From Eubacterium sp. AF36-5BH (GTDB lineage Bacteria > Bacillota > Clostridia > Lachnospirales > Lachnospiraceae), in assembly GCF_003460505.1 (NCBI RefSeq), contig NZ_QTVG01000004.1, forward strand, positions 241,001-305,000: a stretch of DNA of 64,000 bases, in the 5' to 3' direction. Each line of letters starts with the position of its first letter. Within the stretch, counting starts at the first letter, position 1. The notes below the pieces were generated by a model that saw nothing but the letters and a program-made list of their open reading frames with translations, searched no databases and had not been told where the DNA came from. The position numbers and the translations under genes are program-made. This document shows, one piece after another, positions 36,710 through 44,698 of the stretch.

Positions 36710-37477
36710 ATGACAACAGGAATAATTCATTCAATTGAAAGTTGTGGAACAGTAGATGGACCAGGAGTAAGATTTGTAGTTTTCTTTAAGGGATGTCCTA
36801 TGAGATGTGCATATTGTCATAATCCGGACACATGGTCAATGGCAGGTGGAACAGAGATGACAGTAGATGAAATTCTTGAACAGTATGAGAAGAAACGTCC
36901 TTTTTATAAAACCGGTGGAATCACTGCAACAGGTGGAGAACCAATGGTACAGATAGACTTCTTAACAGAACTGTTTGAAGAATCACACCGAAGAGGAATT
37001 AATACCTGTCTGGATACATCAGGTGTAACTTTTAAACCTGATGATCCGGAATATCTGAAAAAGGTAGACAGACTACTGGCGGTAACGGATTTGGTTATGC
37101 TGGATATTAAACATATTGATCCGGAAGAACATAAGAAATTATGTAAACAGCCAAATGATAATATTTTAGCCTTTGCCCGTTACCTAGATAAAAAAGGCAT
37201 AAAGATTTGGATAAGACATGTTGTAGTTCCACATATAACTATTAATAAGAAATATTTATATGAACTTGGACTTTTTATTGGTCAGTTAAAGATGGTAAAA
37301 GCATTAGATATTTTGCCTTACCATGATATGGCAAAGAAAAAGTACAAGGAACTAGGTATTGAATATCCATTGGAAAATATAGAGCCAGCCACAAAAGAGA
37401 TGGCGTTGGCTGCAAAGAAAATAGTGCTTGAGGGATTCAGAGAATCTAGAATTAAACTATTAGAAAAAGAGAAATAG
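36710..37477 (+). CDS. pflA: Pyruvate formate-lyase activating enzyme (radical SAM)
   Basis: A 255-residue radical SAM activase. The 4Fe-4S motif is in FFKGCPMRCAYCHNPDTW (CxxxCxxC), followed by GGITATGGEPMVQ for SAM binding and a DIKHIDPEEHKKL region. It installs the glycyl radical. It sits between the PFL core and the separate glycyl-radical protein, 25 bases after the first and 12 before the second, so the three are one operon. Confidence 0.95.
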   Translation: MTTGIIHSIESCGTVDGPGVRFVVFFKGCPMRCAYCHNPDTWSMAGGTEMTVDEILEQYEKKRPFYKTGGITATGGEPMVQIDFLTELFEESHRRGINTCLDTSGVTFKPDDPEYLKKVDRLLAVTDLVMLDIKHIDPEEHKKLCKQPNDNILAFARYLDKKGIKIWIRHVVVPHITINKKYLYELGLFIGQLKMVKALDILPYHDMAKKKYKELGIEYPLENIEPATKEMALAAKKIVLEGFRESRIKLLEKEK

Positions 37478-37489
37478 GAGGTAATTAAA

Positions 37490-37732
37490 ATGGCAGCAAG
37501 TGCAAAACAGGTTGATAATTTAGTTTCTTTAATAGACGGATATGCAGAAGAAGGAGGATATCATCTTAACGTTAATGTATTAAACAGAGATACATTATTA
37601 GATGCTCAGAAACATCCAGAAAACTATCCTCAGCTTACAATCCGTGTATCAGGATATGCTGTAAACTTCATTAAGTTAACAAAAGAACAGCAGGATGATG
37701 TTATTAGTAGAACATTCCACGGAAGTCTATAA
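37490..37732 (+). CDS. grcA: Stand-alone glycyl-radical domain of PFL (GrcA/YfiD-like)
   Basis: An 80-residue protein behind ATAGGAGGTAATTAAA. It corresponds to the last 70 or so residues of a full [23 protein letters not shown], then [16 protein letters not shown] with the radical Gly in SGY, then a [10 protein letters not shown] end. In E. coli a protein of this type (YfiD) repairs oxygen-cleaved PFL. Here the core subunit has no such domain of its own, so this protein is likely an obligate subunit rather than a repair part. Confidence 0.94.
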   Translation: MAASAKQVDNLVSLIDGYAEEGGYHLNVNVLNRDTLLDAQKHPENYPQLTIRVSGYAVNFIKLTKEQQDDVISRTFHGSL

Positions 37733-37779
37733 ATAGCAGTTTAATATGTACGTATTTGCGAAGATGCGTATTAGTGTAA

Positions 37780-37803
37780 AGAGGTCGGCGTATGCTGACC
37801 TCT
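37780..37803 (+). terminator. Hairpin after the pfl operon
   Basis: 10-bp stem AGAGGTCGGC / GCTGACCTCT with one wobble pair and GTAT loop. The tail (ATTACTTT) is only moderately T-rich. Confidence 0.6.
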
Positions 37804-37930
37804 ATTACTTTAAGTATATAATAAAAATATATGTATGTATTTATCTATCTATAGTCAAGAGAAGATATACATATGGGGTATTGGGTGTAATAAATATATC
37901 TAAATCAATAGAAAAGAATGAGGCGAAGAA

Positions 37931-39235
37931 ATGTATAATATTGTATCAAAATTAATTATATATGGTGATATGGATAAAGATTCAATTTTAATGAAATTGA
38001 GTGATATTATAAGAAAATATAAGGAAACAGATTATAAGAAAGATGAAATTATCACCGAATTATATTGTCAGGTTAAAAGAATTTTAGAAGTGTCAACAGA
38101 TTATGGCTTTGATGATAATTTATGGCACAATTATCTTACATATTTGTTAATAACAGATGAAAATCCTTTTAGCTTAACTTGTGAAAAAATTGGTGCAAAT
38201 AATGGAAGTGTAAATCATTTTGCTGAAAATGATTTTAAACAGTTTAAAGCTTTATTCGATTATGATTTTGCACCAATGGAGGAAGATTTAGGAATTGATT
38301 GCTTTAAACAGTTATCAAATTATAAGGCAATTGGTAAACCTGAATTAATGTATAACAAAAATGTAAGCGAAAAAGTAAGAACACTAAGTAAGAGACTTGA
38401 GCAGTCAAAAGATGAAAAAGAATTTTTTGAGCATGTTACAAATTTCTATAAAGACTATGGTGTTGGAATGTTCGGCTTAAATAAGGCTTTCAGAATAACA
38501 GATACTGTTCCTTTCAAATTCCATGCAATTAACAATATGGATAGGGTAATGCTTGATGATTTAGTGGGCTATGAAATTCAAAAGAAAAAGCTTGTTGATA
38601 ACACAGAAGCTTTTGTAGAAGGAAGAAAGGCAAATAACTGTCTTTTATTTGGTGATAGTGGTACAGGTAAGTCAACAAGTATTAAAGCTATTGTTAATCA
38701 GTATTACGACAAGGGACTTCGAATGATTGAAATATACAAGCATCAGTTTAAGGACTTATCTAATGTAATAGCCGCAATAAAAAACAGAAATTACAAGTTT
38801 ATTATTTATATGGATGATTTATCATTTGAAGAATTTGAAATTGAATATAAATTCTTAAAAGCTGTTATTGAAGGTGGCGTGGAAACAAAACCTGAAAATA
38901 TTTTAATATATGCTACATCAAACAGACGTCATTTAATAAAAGAAACATGGAACGACAGAAGCGATGTTCAGGTTGATAATGGTATACACAAATCAGATAC
39001 AATGGAAGAAAAATTATCATTGGTTAACAGATTTGGTGTGACAATTAATTATTCTAAACCGAGCCAAAAAGAATATTTTGAAATTGCAATTCAGTTGTGT
39101 AGACGTTTAGGCGTTGAGCTTTCTGATGACGAAATTAAGGCAGAAGCAAACAAGTGGGAACTTAGCCATGGTGGAATTTCAGGCAGAACAGCACAGCAAT
39201 TTGCAAATTATTTAGCAGGACAAGAAAAAAAATAA
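37931..39235 (+). CDS. DUF815-type AAA ATPase
   Basis: A 434-residue protein. The N-terminal half is helical with no recognised motif. The ATPase domain from about residue 215 has Walker [14 protein letters not shown], Walker [14 protein letters not shown] and sensor [11 protein letters not shown]. It ends in a winged-helix-like segment ([19 protein letters not shown]). DUF815 proteins are predicted ATPases of unknown role across bacteria. It starts behind GAGGCGAAGA, after the hairpin that follows the pfl operon. A role in protein or DNA remodelling is only a guess. Confidence 0.9.
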   Translation: MYNIVSKLIIYGDMDKDSILMKLSDIIRKYKETDYKKDEIITELYCQVKRILEVSTDYGFDDNLWHNYLTYLLITDENPFSLTCEKIGANNGSVNHFAENDFKQFKALFDYDFAPMEEDLGIDCFKQLSNYKAIGKPELMYNKNVSEKVRTLSKRLEQSKDEKEFFEHVTNFYKDYGVGMFGLNKAFRITDTVPFKFHAINNMDRVMLDDLVGYEIQKKKLVDNTEAFVEGRKANNCLLFGDSGTGKSTSIKAIVNQYYDKGLRMIEIYKHQFKDLSNVIAAIKNRNYKFIIYMDDLSFEEFEIEYKFLKAVIEGGVETKPENILIYATSNRRHLIKETWNDRSDVQVDNGIHKSDTMEEKLSLVNRFGVTINYSKPSQKEYFEIAIQLCRRLGVELSDDEIKAEANKWELSHGGISGRTAQQFANYLAGQEKK

Positions 39236-39244
39236 AAAAAGTGC

Positions 39245-39273
39245 TTGCATTGTTTCCAACATTGTGATAATAT
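39245..39273 (+). promoter_or_regulatory. Promoter of tRNA-Gln
   Basis: TTGCAT (39245-39250), 17-bp spacer, TAATAT (39268-39273). Confidence 0.75.
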
Positions 39274-39292
39274 ACTCTCTGTCGCGAGACAT

Positions 39293-39365
39293 TGGCCCAT
39301 CGCCAAATGGTAAGGCACTGGACTCTGACTCCAGCATTTTCAAGGTTCGAATCCTTGTGGGCCAG
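39293..39365 (+). tRNA. tRNA-Gln (anticodon CTG)
   Basis: A 73-nt cloverleaf: acceptor TGGCCCA / TGGGCCA with discriminator G, anticodon stem-loop CTGGA-CTCTGAC-TCCAG, T-arm CAAGGTTCGAATCCTTG. CCA is not encoded. Confidence 0.96.
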
Positions 39366-39369
39366 TTTT

Positions 39370-39400
39370 AAACCACATGATTAAGTTCATGTGGTTTTTT
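39370..39400 (+). terminator. Terminator after tRNA-Gln
   Basis: Stem AAACCACATGA / TTCATGTGGTTT with a 5-base loop and T-run. Confidence 0.85.
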
Positions 39401-39407
39401 GTGCAAT

Positions 39408-39450
39408 AAAAAAAGGCTCTAAGCTTTACTGAAACGCAAAACTTAGAACC
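39408..39450 (-). terminator. Terminator of the cotJ operon
   Basis: On the minus strand GGTTCTAAG / CTTAGAGCC with one wobble pair and an 18-base loop, then seven T. Confidence 0.75.
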
Positions 39451-39576
39451 GTTATAGTTCATATAATATGAACTTAAACTAGATTATACCATTATATTTA
39501 TACATCTTATGACTTTGAAAGTTAATTTACTACTTATCTTTTTATGCAGTTTATAGTTTGAAAATTAATTTATAGC

Positions 39577-40179
39577 TTATCTTTTTATACAACTGCTAGG
39601 ATTAACTGCGTAGAAATTCTTTTTATCCATTTCTTCAGTAACCATTCTGAGAGCTTCACCAAATCTTTGGAAATGAACGATTTCTCTTTTTCTTAAAAAT
39701 TTAATTGGATCAGCAACTTCGCAATCTTTTACCAAAGATAAAATGTTATCGTATGTTTTTCTTGCTTTCTGTTCGGCAGCCATATCCTCTACTAAGTCAG
39801 CAATAGGATCTCCTGATGACTGAAATTCAGTAGCTGTGAAAGGCACACCACCGGCAGATTGAGGCCATACGCCAAGAGTATGATCCACGTAGTATTTTTC
39901 AAATCCGGCTGTGTCAACTTCATCGCAAGGTAAGTCCTTAACAAGCTGGTGAACGATAGTTCCCACTATTTCAAGGTGTGAAAGTTCTTCACATGCTATA
40001 TCATTTAAAAGTCCTGCAACTCTAGGATTTTTAAAAGTGAATTTCTGAGACATATATCTGAACGCTGCGCTAGCCTCACCATCAGGACCACCATACTGGC
40101 TGAGTATGAACTGGGCAGTTTGAGGATTTCTTATTTTTATATTAACAGGGCATTGCAGTCTTTTTTCATATACATACAT
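39577..40179 (-). CDS. cotJC: Spore coat protein CotJC (manganese-catalase family)
   Basis: 200 residues from the ATG at 40179, placed 9 bases after AAGGAGG; a TTG two codons earlier is only 3 bases from it. Ferritin-like helices carry the di-metal ligands of Mn-catalases (GGPDGEASAAFRYMSQ, CEELSHLEIVGTIVHQL, DMAAEQKARKTYDNIL, EIVHFQRFGEAL). It ends the cotJA-cotJB-cotJC operon, with its ATG overlapping the TAA of cotJB by one base. It is probably a coat component with peroxide-removing capacity. Confidence 0.93.
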   Translation of the reverse strand: MYVYEKRLQCPVNIKIRNPQTAQFILSQYGGPDGEASAAFRYMSQKFTFKNPRVAGLLNDIACEELSHLEIVGTIVHQLVKDLPCDEVDTAGFEKYYVDHTLGVWPQSAGGVPFTATEFQSSGDPIADLVEDMAAEQKARKTYDNILSLVKDCEVADPIKFLRKREIVHFQRFGEALRMVTEEMDKKNFYAVNPSSCIKR

Positions 40180-40436
40180 TAGCAACTACCTCCTTCCCAA
40201 GGCATATCGCCTTTATTCCATTGCCAGTAATCTTCATCATTTACTTCGTAAAAAGTAAGCGGACCAAAGTTATCAACATATTCTCGCCATGCACTCTCCC
40301 TTGTTTTTTGCACTTTGTTATAAAACATGATAGCCTCCTGACAGTTGGGATGTGTGTCTAAAAACAGTCTTGTGTCGTCAAGTGCAAAACTGGTTTGAGT
40401 AATAATTTTCATTAATGATTTTTTATCGCATTTCAT
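40179..40436 (-). CDS. cotJB: Spore coat protein CotJB
   Basis: An 85-residue protein typical of CotJB: KIITQTSFALDDTRLFLDTHPNC, EAIMFYNKV and the WPLTFYEVN-like GPLTFYEVNDEDYWQWNKGDMPWEGG. It overlaps cotJA and cotJC by TAATG at each end, so the three are translationally coupled. Coat assembly role is known only from Bacillus. Confidence 0.93.
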   Translation of the reverse strand: MKCDKKSLMKIITQTSFALDDTRLFLDTHPNCQEAIMFYNKVQKTRESAWREYVDNFGPLTFYEVNDEDYWQWNKGDMPWEGGSC

Positions 40437-40948
40437 TATTTACACTTCCTTCCTATATATGACTTGTCAAGTTGAGCAAATATTGTGCCTCTGGCAAATC
40501 CTTCTTCTGGAGAATAAATGTCTTCCCATTTCTGCCATGGAACATAACACATACCGGGAGCCATATGGTCCACATGCTCTGTGCCTATATCGCAACCGTC
40601 AGTTTTCATACAGCCACAACCGCCGGCTCTTTTACAACCACAAATATTACCTGAAGAACTATTTCTTGAATTCCCGTTTGCTGTCATATTACGGTTATTA
40701 TTCATACAACTGCAATTATTAGAACTGTTGGCTGAACCATTACGACTCATGTTATTAGAATTATTTCCTAAGGGACCACAGCTTTGCGTAGTATTATTGG
40801 AACATCCACAACCTTGCGTAGCATTATTAGAACAACCAAAACCCGACATGTTATTAGGACGATTACCACCGGACATGTTGCATGAGCGACCGCAACCGGA
40901 CATAGTATTGCCACTGCAATTGCAGTTTCTATTCATTGTACAATTCAT
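40436..40948 (-). CDS. cotJA: Spore coat-associated CotJA with Cys/Asn/Gly-rich extension
   Basis: A 170-residue protein. The C-terminal part, residues about 128-170, is a CotJA domain (PGMCYVPWQKWEDIYSPEEG, RGTIFAQLDKSYIG). The preceding 120 or so residues are low-complexity, rich in Asn, Ser, Gly and Cys (16 Cys, in motifs such as QGCGCSNN and ICGCKRAGGCGC). Standard CotJA is only about 80 residues. The extension could give disulfide or metal cross-links in the coat. It starts behind GGATG on the minus strand and leads the cotJ operon. Confidence 0.9.
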   Translation of the reverse strand: MNCTMNRNCNCSGNTMSGCGRSCNMSGGNRPNNMSGFGCSNNATQGCGCSNNTTQSCGPLGNNSNNMSRNGSANSSNNCSCMNNNRNMTANGNSRNSSSGNICGCKRAGGCGCMKTDGCDIGTEHVDHMAPGMCYVPWQKWEDIYSPEEGFARGTIFAQLDKSYIGRKCK

Positions 40949-41019
40949 TATTTACATCCTTTTTTTATTTTACAATAATAAGGTATGCAATTTTTTGACT
41001 GTTGTTCTAAATATTGATG

Positions 41020-41048
41020 TTGGTTTTTGGTGAAAACTGGGGTATACT
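41020..41048 (+). promoter_or_regulatory. Promoter of the phosphofructokinase gene
   Basis: TTGGTT (41020-41025), 17-bp spacer ending TGGGG, TATACT (41043-41048). The TGGGGTATACT block is identical to the aldolase promoter. Confidence 0.75.
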
Positions 41049-41079
41049 TATATGGAATTAATTTATCGGAGGAAATCAA

Positions 41080-42324
41080 ATGAGAAATTGTTTAGTTGCT
41101 CAGTCAGGTGGACCAACAGTAGCTATTAATGCCAGCCTTGCCGGTGTTATACAGGGTGCAATTGACAGCAAAGAGTTTAAAACAGTATATGGCTCTCTTA
41201 ATGGAGTTCAGGGGTTACTAAATGGACGACTTATGGATTTGACTAAAAAAGTTGAGGAAACACCTATGTTCATAGAATTACTTAAGAAATCACCTTCTAT
41301 GTACCTAGGTTCATGTAGATATCAGCTTCCACATTATGAGGAAGATGATGCACCATACGCATATATTTTTAAGAAATTTAAGGAATATGAAATAGATGCA
41401 TTTTTCTATATTGGTGGTAATGATTCAATGGATACTGTAGACAAATTAAGTCAGTATGCAAAGACAATTGGAAACAATATTAAAATTATTGGAATTCCAA
41501 AGACAATTGATAATGACTTGTGTGTTACAGACCATACGCCAGGGTACGGTTCAGCCGCTAAATATGTAGCATCTACATTATTAGAAATAGGTCATGATAC
41601 TTCAATTTACCCAATTAAAAGTGTTACAATTGTAGAAATTATGGGACGTGACGCTGGTTGGCTTACAGGTGCATCGGTATTAGCCAGAAACAAATATAAT
41701 TTTGCACCACACTTAATTTATCTTCCGGAAGTTCCTTTTGTGGAAGAAGAATTTATTGAAGACGTTAAGGCTGCAATGGAGAAATACAATAACGTTGTAA
41801 TTGCTGTATCTGAAGGTATAAAAGATGCAAATGGCAAGTACGTTAGTGCTACAACAGCAGTGGAAGATACATTTGGTCACAGCCAGCTTAGTGGTACAGG
41901 CAAGTGTTTGGAATATATTATTAAGCAGAATATACAGGTTAAGGTGCGTTCTGTTGAAATTAACATTCTTCAAAGAAGCGCCGCCCATATGTCATCTATT
42001 ACTGATATAGGAGAAGCTTTCAGATTAGGAAGACATGCTATTAATATTTCCATAGAAGGAAAAACAGGTGTTATGGTTACAGCCATTAGAAAGGCAAACG
42101 ATCCATATTGTGTTACAATGTCTGACACACCTGTACAGAATGTTGCAGGTCTTGTAAAACATGTGCCTAGAGAATGGATTAACGCTAGAGGCAATGATGT
42201 AACTCAGGAATTTATAGATTACGCATATCCTCTTATTTTAGGAGAGCCTGTTGTAAAATATCAGAGAGGAATCCCTGATTATTTGGACATATCGCATTTG
42301 TTCCCTAATATGAATGACAAGTAA
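41080..42324 (+). CDS. pfp: 6-phosphofructokinase, PPi-dependent type
   Basis: A 414-residue phosphofructokinase starting behind CGGAGGAAATCAA. It phosphorylates fructose-6-phosphate to the 1,6-bisphosphate. Motifs are LVAQSGGPTVAINASLAG, FYIGGNDSMDT and IGIPKTIDNDLCVTDHTPGYGSA. An acidic residue in place of the second Gly of GGDGS, and Lys in PKTIDND instead of PGTIDND, are the marks of pyrophosphate use. The protein is longer than ATP-PFK (about 320). It is monocistronic, with the aldolase gene 112 bases downstream. PPi use is predicted from these two positions. Confidence 0.9.
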   Translation: MRNCLVAQSGGPTVAINASLAGVIQGAIDSKEFKTVYGSLNGVQGLLNGRLMDLTKKVEETPMFIELLKKSPSMYLGSCRYQLPHYEEDDAPYAYIFKKFKEYEIDAFFYIGGNDSMDTVDKLSQYAKTIGNNIKIIGIPKTIDNDLCVTDHTPGYGSAAKYVASTLLEIGHDTSIYPIKSVTIVEIMGRDAGWLTGASVLARNKYNFAPHLIYLPEVPFVEEEFIEDVKAAMEKYNNVVIAVSEGIKDANGKYVSATTAVEDTFGHSQLSGTGKCLEYIIKQNIQVKVRSVEINILQRSAAHMSSITDIGEAFRLGRHAINISIEGKTGVMVTAIRKANDPYCVTMSDTPVQNVAGLVKHVPREWINARGNDVTQEFIDYAYPLILGEPVVKYQRGIPDYLDISHLFPNMNDK

Positions 42325-42325
42325 C

Positions 42326-42347
42326 ATAGTGCAAAAATAGTGCAAAA
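42326..42347. repeat. Perfect 11-bp tandem repeat before the aldolase promoter
   Basis: ATAGTGCAAAA occurs twice in direct succession (42326-42336 and 42337-42347), one DNA turn apart, ending 5 bp before the -35 box. Confidence 0.7.
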
Positions 42348-42352
42348 TAATG

Positions 42353-42381
42353 TTGGCAATTAGGATAAAATGGGGTATACT
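42353..42381 (+). promoter_or_regulatory. Promoter of the aldolase gene
   Basis: TTGGCA (42353-42358), 17-bp spacer ending TGGGG, TATACT (42376-42381). Confidence 0.8.
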
Positions 42382-42436
42382 AAAGTTAGTTGTTTAAAAT
42401 TTAACAATAAAGTATAAGATTATATGGAGGTACATT

Positions 42437-43303
42437 ATGTTAGTATCAGCTAAAGAAATGTTAGAAAAAGCAAAAGCAGGACACTATGCTGTTGGACAGT
42501 TCAACATCAACAACCTTGAATGGACAAAGTCAATTCTTTTAACAGCAGAAGAATTAAAGAGCCCTGTTATTTTAGGAGTATCTGAAGGCGCTGGAAAGTA
42601 CATGACTGGATTTAAGACAGTTGCAGCTATGGTTAAGGCTATGGATGAAGAATTAGGAATTACAGTTCCTGTAGCTCTTCACTTAGACCATGGTTCATAC
42701 GAAGGATGCTACAAGTGTATTAAAGCTGGATTTACATCAATTATGTTTGATGGTTCACATTATCCAATCGAAGAAAACATTGCAAAGACTAAGGAATTAG
42801 TATCAGTAGCTCATAACATGGATATGTCAATTGAAGCTGAAGTTGGTTCAATTGGTGGTGAAGAAGACGGAGTTATCGGTAGAGGCGAATGTGCAGATCC
42901 TGATGAATGTAAAGCAGTAGCAGACCTTGGTGTTGATATGCTTGCAGCAGGTATTGGTAACATCCATGGAAAATACCCAGACAACTGGGAAGGACTTAGC
43001 TTTGAAACTCTTGATGCTATTCAGGCTAAGACAGGAGTTATGCCATTAGTTCTTCATGGTGGTACAGGTATCCCTGAAGATATGATTAAGAAGGCTATTG
43101 ATCTTGGAGTATCAAAGATTAACGTAAACACAGAATGTCAGTTATCATTTGCTGATGCAACAAGAAAATATATTGAAGCTGGAAAAGACTTAGAAGGAAA
43201 GGGATTCGATCCTAGAAAACTTCTTGCTCCAGGTGCAGAAGCTATTAAGGCAACTGTAAAAGAAAAGATGGAACTTTTCGGTTCAGTAGGAAAAGCTGAA
43301 TAA
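42437..43303 (+). CDS. fba: Class II fructose-1,6-bisphosphate aldolase
   Basis: A 288-residue zinc aldolase starting behind TATGGAGGTACATT. The Zn ligands lie in VALHLDHGSYEG (HxDHG), EAEVGSIGGEEDG, GIGNIHGKYP and LVLHGGTGIPED. It splits fructose-1,6-bisphosphate into two trioses, directly after the phosphofructokinase in both pathway and map. Length is normal for the family, and it has its own promoter and terminator. High expression is expected from the strong upstream signals. Confidence 0.95.
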   Translation: MLVSAKEMLEKAKAGHYAVGQFNINNLEWTKSILLTAEELKSPVILGVSEGAGKYMTGFKTVAAMVKAMDEELGITVPVALHLDHGSYEGCYKCIKAGFTSIMFDGSHYPIEENIAKTKELVSVAHNMDMSIEAEVGSIGGEEDGVIGRGECADPDECKAVADLGVDMLAAGIGNIHGKYPDNWEGLSFETLDAIQAKTGVMPLVLHGGTGIPEDMIKKAIDLGVSKINVNTECQLSFADATRKYIEAGKDLEGKGFDPRKLLAPGAEAIKATVKEKMELFGSVGKAE

Positions 43304-43333
43304 TTAATATAAAATAACATATTTTATTAAAAA

Positions 43334-43367
43334 ACAACTGGGATGTTGCATCCCGGTTGTTTTTTTC
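43334..43367 (+). terminator. Terminator of the aldolase gene
   Basis: 12-bp stem ACAACTGGGATG / CATCCCGGTTGT, TTG loop, seven T. Confidence 0.9.
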
Positions 43368-43432
43368 TGTAATAGGAAATTCTGAAAGAATTTCCTATTA
43401 CAGAAAAAACGTTCCACTATGGATATACTTGC
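43361..43432. repeat. Terminator-associated palindromic repeat, copy 1
   Basis: A perfect inverted repeat with 23-bp arms (43361-43383 and 43387-43409) and a GAA centre. The core arm is TAATAGGAAATTCT. It is followed by the flank CGTTCCACTATGGATATAC. The left arm shares the T-run of the aldolase terminator. It matches copy 2 at 46846. Confidence 0.85.
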
Positions 43433-43457
43433 CTTTTTATGCTAATAATTTTATACT
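43429..43457 (+). promoter_or_regulatory. Promoter of the sortase gene
   Basis: TTGCCT (43429-43434), 17-bp spacer, TATACT (43452-43457). The -35 lies at the end of the flank of repeat copy 1. Confidence 0.65.
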
Positions 43458-43489
43458 TAAATAAGTATATTTAGAAGGAAGACAAAGCT

Positions 43490-44434
43490 GTGGAAAATAG
43501 AGATAAGAAAAAAGATGAATTAAATAAAAAACAACAGAATAATACTGATAAGAAAAACATTGAAGACATGAATGAAACAACAAATAATGATGATAAGAAA
43601 AATGTGGAAGATATAACTGAAAGAAAGAAGACAGGCAAAAAACTGAAACTTTCAAATCGAGCTTATAACATTATCAGGTACGTTGCTTTAGTGTGTGCGG
43701 CAGCAGTGCTTATTTATGCATCATACAGCCTTACGGATTCTTATTTGAATTACAAAGAGGATGAGGCAAAGTACGCAGAAATAAACAAAATGTTCACACA
43801 GAAGACTGAAAATAAGAAAACCAAAAAAAAGAAAAATAAAAGTGAATATTCTTCATCTCTTACAACATGGGTTTGGGATTACAAAGCAATGTTGCAGTAC
43901 AACGATGAAGCAAGAGGTTACATTAAATTAGATGGAACAAGAATACAGTATCCAATAGTAGAACATAGTGATAATGACTTTTATTTAAAAAAAGGTTCAG
44001 ACAAAATATCAAATGGCGCCGGTGCCATATTCCTTGACTATAGAACGGCAGGTCTTGATGGCAAAATGTGTATTTTGTACGGTCATAACATGCTTGACGG
44101 CTCAATGTTTAAAGGACTAATGAGTTTTAGAGAGAGCAAGTTTGCTAAGGCACACCAGATATTTGATATATACGTTGGCTATAAACATTATCTATATTAT
44201 GTTTTTTCAACATTTACTGCAAAAGATAACAATGAAGATGTTTATAAGTACGGCTTTGATGATGATGTTGCTTTCCAAAAATGGATTAATTTAGTAGCTG
44301 GAAAAAGCAGTCAGAAATTTGATTATGGCATTCCGGGAGTGGATGATAAGATTATAATGTGCTCTACCTGTGTAGACGATTATGGCAACAGACAGATTGT
44401 TTGTATGTATAGAGGAGAAGAGGTAGTAGATTAG
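43490..44434 (+). CDS. srtB: Class B sortase
   Basis: A 314-residue transpeptidase starting at GTG behind AGAAGGAAGAC. A Lys/Asp-rich cytoplasmic segment of about 60 residues precedes one membrane helix (YVALVCAAAVLIYASYSL). The sortase barrel has the catalytic His199 (LYGHNM), Cys294 (MCSTC) and Arg301 (GNRQIV). SrtB enzymes attach NPQTN-type proteins or act in pilus/heme systems. No substrate with a sorting signal is visible beside it; the LRR protein in this window lacks one. It has its own promoter. Confidence 0.92.
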   Translation: MENRDKKKDELNKKQQNNTDKKNIEDMNETTNNDDKKNVEDITERKKTGKKLKLSNRAYNIIRYVALVCAAAVLIYASYSLTDSYLNYKEDEAKYAEINKMFTQKTENKKTKKKKNKSEYSSSLTTWVWDYKAMLQYNDEARGYIKLDGTRIQYPIVEHSDNDFYLKKGSDKISNGAGAIFLDYRTAGLDGKMCILYGHNMLDGSMFKGLMSFRESKFAKAHQIFDIYVGYKHYLYYVFSTFTAKDNNEDVYKYGFDDDVAFQKWINLVAGKSSQKFDYGIPGVDDKIIMCSTCVDDYGNRQIVCMYRGEEVVD

Positions 44435-44539
44435 CAAAAGTTGTAAAAATATGTAAAAATAAGGGGTAAACTTAATTTAATTAAGAAAAAGGTTTAAATA
44501 ATTAGATAAATACCTTGATGCTATTGATTTTTATAAAGA

Positions 44540-44645
44540 TATGATGTAGATTAGTCTGCGAATGAGGGAGACCTCACCGCTGAATGAGATTAAGGACAAG
44601 GGCGTTCTTCAAAATGAATATTTGGAGAAGTGCCTTTTTCTTTTG
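44540..44645 (+). ncRNA. Structured leader/attenuator upstream of glnN
   Basis: After a TATGAT box (44540-44545) comes hairpin GCG-aa-TGAGG-GAGA-CCTCA-c-CGC (44558-44580) with a GNRA loop. A GAATGAG repeat follows, then an imperfect stem formed by 44598-44610 and 44624-44636, and a T-rich stretch. The arrangement looks like an attenuator. It does not match the T-box or glnA riboswitch consensus I know. Confidence 0.45.
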
Positions 44646-44698
44646 GGTTAATTAAAATAGCGGAAGAAATATGTTAGTAGAGAAAGGAACAGAAAACT

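Noticed and set aside
37746..37955. 69-codon frame after the pfl operon
   Set aside because: It runs through the hairpin at 37780-37803, has no ribosome site and overlaps the DUF815 start.
40459..41033. Overlapping plus-strand frames opposite cotJA
   Set aside because: They mirror the repetitive Cys/Asn-rich coding sequence; CotJA motifs lie only on the minus strand.
44550..44640. T-box or known glutamine riboswitch before glnN
   Set aside because: The T-box core and the glnA motif consensus are not found; described only as a structured leader.
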